A stretch of 11,038 nt of DNA from an uncultured Hyphomicrobiales bacterium (GTDB lineage: Bacteria > Pseudomonadota > Alphaproteobacteria > Rhizobiales > Beijerinckiaceae). The notes below the pieces were generated by a model. It made no database searches, was not told the DNA's origin, and saw only the letters and a program-made list of their open reading frames with translations. The stretch lies in the NCBI GenBank assembly GCA_903916165.1, contig CAIWVR010000329.1, forward strand, positions 1 to 11,038, read 5' to 3'. This document shows, in pieces, positions 5,966 through 11,038 of this stretch (positions are counted from its first letter, which is position 1; each line of letters begins with the position of its first letter). Both the position numbers and the translations under genes were made by a program.

Positions 5966-7252
5966 ATGCTGACCAGAGAACAGAACGCCCTAGTTACCCA
6001 GACCGGTTCAGGCACCATGATGGGCGACCTATTCCGCTGCTACTGGCTGCCGATCCTGCTGTCTGAGGAGCTTCCGGAATCCGATTGCCCGCCGGTGCGT
6101 GTGAAAATCCTGTCTGAGCGCCTCCTCGCCTTCCGCGATACGAGTGGCAAACTTGGCCTCATCGACGAATTTTGTCCCCATCGCGGTGCGTCCTTGTGGT
6201 TTGGCCGCAACGAAGAATGTGGTCTGCGCTGTCCCTATCACGGCTGGAAATTCGACACGTCAGGCCAGTGCGTCGACGTTCCCTCGGAGCCTGCTGAATC
6301 GGGCTTTGCGAAGAAGATCAAGCTCACCTCCTATCCCATCATCGAAAAGGGTGGCGTGATCTGGACCTATATGGGCAAGCCGGAAAACATGCCCACTGAA
6401 CCAAATTATGAATTCTGCACAGTGCCGAAGAAACAGAGCTTCACCTCGAAGCGCCTGCAGGACTGCAACTGGCTGCAAGCGCTTGAGGGTGGCATTGACT
6501 CGAGCCATGTCTCGTGGCTGCACAGCGGCGACGTGAAGGCCGACCCGCTCTTCAAGGGCGCAGCCGGGAACAAGTACAACCTCGCCGATCTCGCCCCCGT
6601 CTTCGAGGTGATTGAGAGTGACGGAGGCCTGTTCATTGGCGCCCGCCGCATGGCCGAGGATGACCAGTACTACTGGCGCATCACCCCTTGGCTGATGCCC
6701 TGCTTCACGGCTGTCCCGCCACGCGGCGACTATCCGATGCATGGGCACTTCTGGGTGCCGATCGATGATGAAAACTGCTTCGCCTGGAGTTTCGACTACC
6801 ACCCGGTGCGCGAACTGACGCAGGCCGAAGTCGGGCACATGAAGGCCGGCAAGGGCGTCCACTGCAAATATGTGCCCGGCACTTATCGTCCGCTCGCCAA
6901 CAAGGACAACGATTATCTGATGGATCGCGAGGCGCAGCGGTTGGGCACGGCCTACAGCGGCGTCGCAGGCATCGCCGTTCAGGACTCATCCTTGCAGGAA
7001 AGCATGGGGCCGATCGTCGATCGCACAAAGGAAAACCTGGTGGGCTGTGACAACGGCATCATCATGGCGAGACACAAGATCATGCGCGCCGCCATGGCTC
7101 TCCGTGAGAAGGGAACCATGCCCACGGCCCGCAAACCCGAACAGCAGGCGGTTCGCGCAACTGCCCTGCTCCTGAAGCGCGATGTCCATTTCAAGGACGG
7201 TGCCAAGGAAGCTCTGAAGGCCCGCAAGGGCGTTCCCCAAACGACGGTTTGA
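5966..7252 (+). CDS. Rieske non-heme iron oxygenase, oxygenase component (phthalate dioxygenase-like)
   Basis: A 428-residue cytoplasmic aromatic ring-hydroxylating oxygenase that would use electrons from a separate reductase to insert oxygen into an aromatic or related substrate. The ATG at 5966 has GGGAG 7 nt upstream. The Rieske [2Fe-2S] ligands are C70, H72, C89 and H92 (CPHRG ... CPYHGWKFD). The catalytic-iron region is CNWLQALEGGIDSSHVSWLH (167-186), with D178 probably bridging the two centres and H181 and H186 binding iron. The Asp ligand is probably D340 in VQDSSLQESMGPIVDRT, whose QESMGPIVDRT stretch is characteristic of the phthalate 4,5-dioxygenase group. That group works as alpha-only oligomers, so the absence of a beta subunit is expected. 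No reductase gene lies in the window. It is a single-gene transcript judging by the strong terminator after it. The exact substrate is unknown. Confidence 0.9.
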   Translation: MLTREQNALVTQTGSGTMMGDLFRCYWLPILLSEELPESDCPPVRVKILSERLLAFRDTSGKLGLIDEFCPHRGASLWFGRNEECGLRCPYHGWKFDTSGQCVDVPSEPAESGFAKKIKLTSYPIIEKGGVIWTYMGKPENMPTEPNYEFCTVPKKQSFTSKRLQDCNWLQALEGGIDSSHVSWLHSGDVKADPLFKGAAGNKYNLADLAPVFEVIESDGGLFIGARRMAEDDQYYWRITPWLMPCFTAVPPRGDYPMHGHFWVPIDDENCFAWSFDYHPVRELTQAEVGHMKAGKGVHCKYVPGTYRPLANKDNDYLMDREAQRLGTAYSGVAGIAVQDSSLQESMGPIVDRTKENLVGCDNGIIMARHKIMRAAMALREKGTMPTARKPEQQAVRATALLLKRDVHFKDGAKEALKARKGVPQTTV

Positions 7253-7279
7253 CCTCCCCGTAAGCCGATCGTACCACTT

Positions 7280-7308
7280 GGCCGCTGCAGAAATGCAGCG
7301 GCCTTTTT
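7280..7308 (+). terminator. Intrinsic terminator of the Rieske oxygenase gene
   Basis: A perfect 10-bp stem, GGCCGCTGCA (7280-7289) with TGCAGCGGCC (7294-7303), closes on a GAAA tetraloop and is followed by five T residues (7304-7308). It begins 27 nt after the oxygenase stop codon and separates that gene from the CoA-transferase operon. Confidence 0.92.
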
Positions 7309-7311
7309 CAT

Positions 7312-7340
7312 TTGGCGTTGCCCGGCAGCGTGGCTAAAGT
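7312..7340 (+). promoter_or_regulatory. Candidate promoter of the CoA-transferase operon
   Basis: TTGGCG (7312-7317) and TAAAGT (7335-7340) are spaced by 17 nt, directly after the oxygenase terminator and about 43 nt before the CoA-transferase ATG. The position between a strong terminator and the first gene of an operon makes a promoter here necessary; these particular boxes are a by-eye match. Confidence 0.4.
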
Positions 7341-7383
7341 GAGTTTTGGAAAAGCGGCGTGAAGTCCGCGGGTGGGGAAACAA

Positions 7384-8526
7384 ATGTCCGGAGCGCTGGC
7401 GGGTATCCGCGTTGTTGAATTCGCCAATTATGTCTCGGGGCCGTATGCGGGGATGCTGCTGGGCGATCTCGGTGCGGATATCGTGAAGGTCGAGGAGCCC
7501 ACCAAGGGCGATCCCTTCCGCGGCTGGGGCCGCGTGGAATATTCACCGACCTTCGGCTCGGTCAATCGCAACAAGAAAAGCGTTACGATCGATCTCAAGA
7601 GCGAGGCCGGCAAGGCTGACGCCCGCGACCTCATCCGCACGGCCGATGTCGTGATCGAGAATTTCCGCGTCGGCACCATGGATCGTCTCGGCCTCGGTTA
7701 CGAAGCGATGCGCACCGCCAATCCCGGCGTCATCTGGTGCTCGATCACAGGCTATGGCTCGGATGGTCCCTATGCCATGCGCCCCGGCTATGACACGGTC
7801 GGACAGGCGACGAGCGGTCTGCTCAGCCTGCTGACCGACGTGTCCGACCCCAAGCCCATGGGTATTTCGCTCTCCGATCATCTCGCTGGCATCACGGCCA
7901 CCAATGGCATTCTCGCAGCTGTCATCGCGCGCGGGCGCACCGGGCGCGGCCAATTGGTCGAGACGTCGCTGCTGGAGTCGACGCTGTCCTTCTGCGGCGA
8001 AAATGCCGCCCGCTTCTTTGAAAATGGCAAGGTGCCGGGCCGCGCGACGCGCACGCATCAGGCGCAGGTCTATGCCTTCACCGCGCAGGACGGGAAAGCC
8101 TTCGTCGTGCATCTGTCGTCGCCGACGAAATTCTGGGTCGCATTGACCGGCGTCGCCGGGCATCCGGAATGGGTCGACGACGTCCGCTTCAAGACGAAGG
8201 AAACCCGCGGCAAAAATTATGACGCGCTGCACGCAGCACTGTCGGACGTCTTCCGTGCCAACACCCGCGCCTATTGGATGGAAAAATTACTGGCCGCCGA
8301 TGTTCCCTCGGCACCGCTCAACACGCTGGACGATGTGTTCTCCGATCCGCAGGTCGAGCATCTAAAAATGCGCGTCGACGTGCCCCATCCCAAGCTTGGC
8401 ATGGTCGGCTATGTGCGCAATGGCCTGCGCATGTCGGACACGCCGACGGCCGTCAACACATGTTCGCCGGAACTCGGCGAACACAACGACGAAATTCTCG
8501 GACCGCTGCGCGCAGCCCGCGCCTAA
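7384..8526 (+). CDS. Family III (CaiB/BaiF/Frc-type) acyl-CoA transferase
   Basis: A 380-residue cytoplasmic enzyme of the family that moves CoA from a donor thioester to a carboxylic acid through an enzyme-bound anhydride. The N-terminus LAGIRVVEFANYVSGPYAG (5-23) and GDLGADIVKVEEP (27-39) are hallmark segments, followed by NRNKKSVTIDLKS (61-73) and VVIENFRVGTMDRLG (89-103). The catalytic Asp is most probably D165 in ISLSDHLAGI, matching D169 of formyl-CoA transferase Frc. Near the C-terminus LGEHNDEIL is the usual family ending. The ATG at 7384 is preferred, with GGTGGGGA just upstream; a GTG at 7372 would add four residues but uses part of that ribosome site. It heads an operon, with a binding-protein gene 29 nt downstream. 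In this context it probably activates the imported acid or a ring-hydroxylated product; donor and acceptor are unknown. Confidence 0.9.
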   Translation: MSGALAGIRVVEFANYVSGPYAGMLLGDLGADIVKVEEPTKGDPFRGWGRVEYSPTFGSVNRNKKSVTIDLKSEAGKADARDLIRTADVVIENFRVGTMDRLGLGYEAMRTANPGVIWCSITGYGSDGPYAMRPGYDTVGQATSGLLSLLTDVSDPKPMGISLSDHLAGITATNGILAAVIARGRTGRGQLVETSLLESTLSFCGENAARFFENGKVPGRATRTHQAQVYAFTAQDGKAFVVHLSSPTKFWVALTGVAGHPEWVDDVRFKTKETRGKNYDALHAALSDVFRANTRAYWMEKLLAADVPSAPLNTLDDVFSDPQVEHLKMRVDVPHPKLGMVGYVRNGLRMSDTPTAVNTCSPELGEHNDEILGPLRAARA

Positions 8527-8544
8527 CAACACAAGACGTTACAA

Positions 8545-8559
8545 GGGAGGAAGATGTGA
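8545..8559 (+). promoter_or_regulatory. Ribosome site with overlapping ATG-stop and GTG start
   Basis: GGGAGG (8545-8550) is followed by ATGTGA (8554-8559). The ATG would be followed at once by a TGA stop, while the GTG at 8556 opens the binding-protein frame with a complete signal peptide. The next in-frame ATG, at 8586, would remove the basic head of the signal. GTG is therefore the start. Confidence 0.65.
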
Positions 8560-9572
8560 GGCGCACGATACTCTGCATCGCAGCCATGCTGGCACCCGTC
8601 TTCGCGCAGGCGCAGACCGCAGCCGATTTTTTTAAGGCTCGCAAGATGACCATCGTCACGTCGGCCTCGGTCGGCGGCGGCTACGACCAATATGCGCGAC
8701 TGCTGTCCCGCCACATGCCCAAGCATATTCCAGGCGCACCCTCCATGGTGGTTCAGAACATGCCGGGTGCCGAGGGCATCAAGGCCGCGAATTATCTCTA
8801 CTCGGTCGCGCCGCGGGATGGTTCGGTGGTCGGTGGATTGCAACGCAACACCGGCCTTGCGAAATTTTACCATCCTGACAATTCCAACGCGAACTTTGAT
8901 GCACGCAAATTCACCTGGCTCGGTTCAACGCAGCAGGAAATCGGCTTCTTTCTGGCGCGCACCGCGACAGGCGTGAAGGGGCTCGAAGAGTTGAAGACGA
9001 AGGAAATCACAGTTTCTTCCACGTCGCGCAATTCGCCGAGCTCGATCTATCCGCGCCTTCTGAATGCCCTTTACGGCACGAAGATCCGCGTCATTGAGGG
9101 CTATGACGGGTCGCAGGCCTCCCTGCTCGCCATTGAACGCGCCGAGGTCGACGGGCACATTTCCGGCGGCACGTCGGCGGCGTTCCGCGCGCGCTATCGC
9201 CCTTGGGAAGTGGCTGGACAGGTCGCCATCATCATGCAGCTCGGCATGGAGCGCGACCACGAATATCCCAACGTGCCGACGGCACTTGAACTCGCGCCGA
9301 ACGACACGGCGCGCAAGATCTTCGAGATTGCCTTCGTCGAACAGGTCATGGGGCGTCCCTTCGTGATCCCGCCGGAGGTGCCGCCCGATCGCGTAGCCGT
9401 GCTGCGCAAGGCCTTCGACGCTACAATGATCGACAAGGAATTTTTAGAAGAAGCCGCCAAGCAGGGCGCGGAAATCGATCCTGTAACCGGCGCGCGCATC
9501 AATGAATTGCTGGACAAGGTCTATACGGCCCCCGCCGACCTTGCCCAGCGTGTCCGCGACCTCGTGCAATAA
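8556..9572 (+). CDS. TctC/Bug-type periplasmic solute-binding protein
   Basis: A 338-residue exported binding protein of the tripartite tricarboxylate transporter (TTT) receptor group, which captures carboxylates in the periplasm. The start is GTG at 8556. Residues 1-19 are a signal peptide with basic Arg2-Arg3 and cleavage expected at AQA-QT. Family landmarks are a TIVTSASVGGGYDQYARLLS stretch (32-51), PSMVVQNMPGAEGIKAANYL (62-81), the ligand-loop region SSTSRNSPSS (154-163) and the late PPEVPPDRVAVLRKAFD (272-288). The GGGYD segment and the NMPGA loop form part of the ligand pocket in Bug proteins. No TctA or TctB membrane gene is in the window; orphan Bug receptors are common in some bacteria. 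Its position inside a CoA-transferase/thiolase operon suggests that its ligand is the acid the operon degrades. Confidence 0.85.
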   Translation: MRRTILCIAAMLAPVFAQAQTAADFFKARKMTIVTSASVGGGYDQYARLLSRHMPKHIPGAPSMVVQNMPGAEGIKAANYLYSVAPRDGSVVGGLQRNTGLAKFYHPDNSNANFDARKFTWLGSTQQEIGFFLARTATGVKGLEELKTKEITVSSTSRNSPSSIYPRLLNALYGTKIRVIEGYDGSQASLLAIERAEVDGHISGGTSAAFRARYRPWEVAGQVAIIMQLGMERDHEYPNVPTALELAPNDTARKIFEIAFVEQVMGRPFVIPPEVPPDRVAVLRKAFDATMIDKEFLEEAAKQGAEIDPVTGARINELLDKVYTAPADLAQRVRDLVQ

Positions 9573-9580
9573 GAGCTGAC

Positions 9581-10774
9581 ATGAACGCACCCAACATCGT
9601 CCCGTCGCGCGAATTGCGCGACACCTGCGCCATTGTCGGGACGGCCACCAGCCGCCTCGGCCGCGTGCCCGGCGTTTCCAGTCTCGACCTCATCGTTGAG
9701 GCGATCCGCAACGCGCTCGATGACGCGGGGCTCAAGGCCTCCGACATCGACGGCGTGCTGTGTCGCGGCCCTGATGATTCCTATTCACACCACCAGCTTG
9801 TCGCCGAACGGCTGGGTGTCAATGCACGTTTTGGCACGACGCTGACCAATGGTGGCGCGAGCCAGATCATGTCCGTCGCGCTTGCCGTCATGGCGATTCG
9901 TTTCGGGCTGGCCAACACCATCGTCTGCGGCTTCGGCCGGGACACCTGGTCTCGCACCCACAAGAGCGAGGAGGCGCGTGTCAAGAACGAGACGCGGCCC
10001 GAGTCAATGCTGGCGCGCGAGTTCGGTCCGGAATATGGCTATTTCGGTGCCACCGCCGCGCATGGCTTTGGTGCGACCCGCCACATGCATCTCTACGGTA
10101 CGACGCGCGACCAGTTCGGCGAAATCGCCGTCGCCTTTCGCGAACATGCCCTGCGCAACCCTGATGCGCAGATGAAAAAGCCGCTATCGATCGAGGATTA
10201 TCACGCTGGCAAGCTGATCGTCTCGCCGTTCGGCATGTTCGACTGCAGCCTGCGCTCGGATGCAGCCGGCGCTGTCATCGTCACCAGCGCCACGCGCGCG
10301 AAAGATCTGAGGCAGCCGCCCGTGCTGATCAAGGGTTTTGGCACGCACAATAACACGCGCGGCTGGTTTCAGGACGACAACATGGTCGTCACCGCCGCCA
10401 AACAGGCAGGCGAAGCCGCCTATGCGATGGCAGGCCTTGGCCCCAGAGACGTCGACACGGCACAGATCTACGACTGCTTCACCTATATGGTGCTAACGCA
10501 GCTCGAGGATTACGGTTTCTGCAAGAAGGGCGAAGGCGGCCCCTTTGTCGCGTCGGGCGCGCTGCGTCTGGGCGGCGCCCTGCCCTGCAACACGTCCGGT
10601 GGCCAGCTCTCGGAGGCGCATTGCGAAGGCATGCTGCAGATCGTCGAGGGCGTGCGCCAGATGCGTCACACCTATCCGGAAAACCGCCAGGTGAAAGATG
10701 CGGAAATTGCGCTGATTTCCGGCCATGGCGGCAATCAGGTTTGCCATTCCACTCTCATTCTGGGGCGCGCATGA
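9581..10774 (+). CDS. Thiolase-like protein (SCP2/Ltp type) lacking the nucleophilic Cys
   Basis: A 397-residue protein of the thiolase superfamily, closest in pattern to the lipid-transfer-protein (SCP2-thiolase, Ltp) branch. The place of the thiolase nucleophile Cys is taken by Gly in LTNGGASQIM (88-97). The usual Asn-Glu-Ala-Phe-type motif is YDCFTYMVLTQLEDYGFC (297-314), nearly the Tyr-Asp-His-Phe-Thr form seen in Ltp aldolases. Later landmarks are NTSGGQLSEAH (337-347) and SGHGGNQVCH (380-389). Loss of the Cys argues against ordinary thiolysis. Ltp relatives that pair with a DUF35 protein perform retro-aldol cleavage of acyl-CoA side chains in steroid breakdown. That is the best working role here, as a DUF35 gene overlaps its stop codon by 4 bp. 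The ATG at 9581 follows the upstream gene by 8 nt with only a weak AAGAG ribosome site, so translation may be coupled. Confidence 0.85.
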   Translation: MNAPNIVPSRELRDTCAIVGTATSRLGRVPGVSSLDLIVEAIRNALDDAGLKASDIDGVLCRGPDDSYSHHQLVAERLGVNARFGTTLTNGGASQIMSVALAVMAIRFGLANTIVCGFGRDTWSRTHKSEEARVKNETRPESMLAREFGPEYGYFGATAAHGFGATRHMHLYGTTRDQFGEIAVAFREHALRNPDAQMKKPLSIEDYHAGKLIVSPFGMFDCSLRSDAAGAVIVTSATRAKDLRQPPVLIKGFGTHNNTRGWFQDDNMVVTAAKQAGEAAYAMAGLGPRDVDTAQIYDCFTYMVLTQLEDYGFCKKGEGGPFVASGALRLGGALPCNTSGGQLSEAHCEGMLQIVEGVRQMRHTYPENRQVKDAEIALISGHGGNQVCHSTLILGRA

Positions 10775-11038
10775 TGAGCGACACCATTCCGAAGCCCAAT
10801 CAGAAACCCAAGCCCCGGCCCGCGCCGGAATCGCTTCCCTACTGGAAGGCTGCGCACGAGCATCGCCTGTCGATTCCGAAATGCGACTCCTGTGAGAAAT
10901 TCTGGTTTCCGCCATCCAACGCATGCAGGCATTGCCTGTCGCCGAACTTTCATTTTGAGGACGTCTCCGGACGCGGCAAGGTTTATTCCTTTGTCACCTT
11001 CCACCGCGTCTATCGTCCTGCCTTCGAGCAGGAGGTGC
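10771..11038 (+). CDS. DUF35 zinc-ribbon/OB-fold protein (3' end outside the window)
   Basis: The first 89 residues of a protein that runs off the right edge; family members are usually about 130-150 residues. A short Pro/Lys-rich leader (PKPNQKPKPRPAPE) precedes SLPYWKAAHEHRLSIPKC, then a rubredoxin-like zinc knuckle with C38, C41, C52 and C55 (CDSC ... CRHC), then the first strand of an acyl-CoA-binding OB fold, GRGKVYSFVTFHRVYRPAF (67-85). Two ATG codons in tandem (10771 and 10774) are possible starts; the first overlaps the upstream stop in ATGA, indicating translational coupling with the thiolase-like gene. DUF35 proteins form complexes with thiolase-like enzymes and help hold or channel acyl-CoA. 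The pairing here supports a two-component acyl-CoA aldolase or thiolase. Confidence 0.88.
   Translation, partial: MMSDTIPKPNQKPKPRPAPESLPYWKAAHEHRLSIPKCDSCEKFWFPPSNACRHCLSPNFHFEDVSGRGKVYSFVTFHRVYRPAFEQEV

Noticed and set aside
7954..8001. Glu at 199 of the CoA-transferase (LLEST) as a substituted catalytic Asp
   Set aside because: Comparison with Frc from memory places the catalytic Asp earlier, in the GDS-type motif, which corresponds to D165 in SLSDHLAG and is conserved.
8274..8555. N-terminal extension of the Bug-type receptor into the CoA-transferase gene
   Set aside because: The extension is an out-of-frame reading of the CoA-transferase and would bury the signal peptide.
1..11038. CRISPR arrays, tRNA or rRNA genes, insertion sequences, attachment sites
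   Set aside because: No regularly spaced repeats, cloverleaf genes, transposase frames or terminal inverted repeats were seen on either strand.

Overview
The window looks like chromosomal DNA from an alphaproteobacterium, probably in the Hyphomicrobiales (Bradyrhizobium/Bosea-like). The evidence is high G+C, dense coding with strong GC bias at third codon positions, AGGAG-type ribosome sites and the mix of catabolic families. No rRNA, tRNA, CRISPR array, insertion sequence or phage gene is visible. The theme is uptake and breakdown of a small organic, probably aromatic or alicyclic, acid.

Left part (1-2400, minus strand). From right to left there is a stand-alone spermidine-synthase-like methyltransferase-fold protein (1703-2389), a small glycine-zipper lipoprotein (1313-1582) and a periplasmic ABC-type (AfuA/COG1840) solute-binding protein (150-1196). 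A hairpin terminator lies just after the last of these. A possible start of another minus-strand gene, nine residues vaguely like a group II truncated hemoglobin, sits at the extreme left edge.

Middle part (2400-7310). Two adjacent paralogous bicupin genes (2519-3625 and 3627-4586, 1 nt apart) run rightward from a promoter-like region. The first keeps a three-His site in its C-terminal cupin; the second has lost most ligands. Convergent to them, overlapping by 60 bp, is an MFS permease with a TTG start (4527-5744). Divergent from the permease is a phthalate-dioxygenase-type Rieske oxygenase (5966-7252), closed by a near-perfect intrinsic terminator (7280-7308).

Right part (7312-11038). A tightly packed operon encodes a CaiB/Frc family III CoA-transferase, a TctC/Bug-type periplasmic binding protein with a GTG start, a thiolase-like protein lacking the nucleophilic cysteine, and a DUF35 zinc-ribbon/OB-fold protein cut off by the window end. 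The last two overlap by 4 bp, matching the thiolase-like/DUF35 partnerships seen in acyl-CoA aldolases of steroid side-chain degradation.

Taken together (inference): two binding proteins and an MFS carrier bring in an acid, the Rieske enzyme hydroxylates it, the bicupin pair may oxidise a hydroxylated product, the CoA-transferase makes a thioester, and the thiolase-like/DUF35 complex cleaves the carbon skeleton. Substrate and order are not determinable from the sequence. No reductase for the Rieske enzyme, no membrane partners for either binding protein and no obvious transcription factor lie inside the window.
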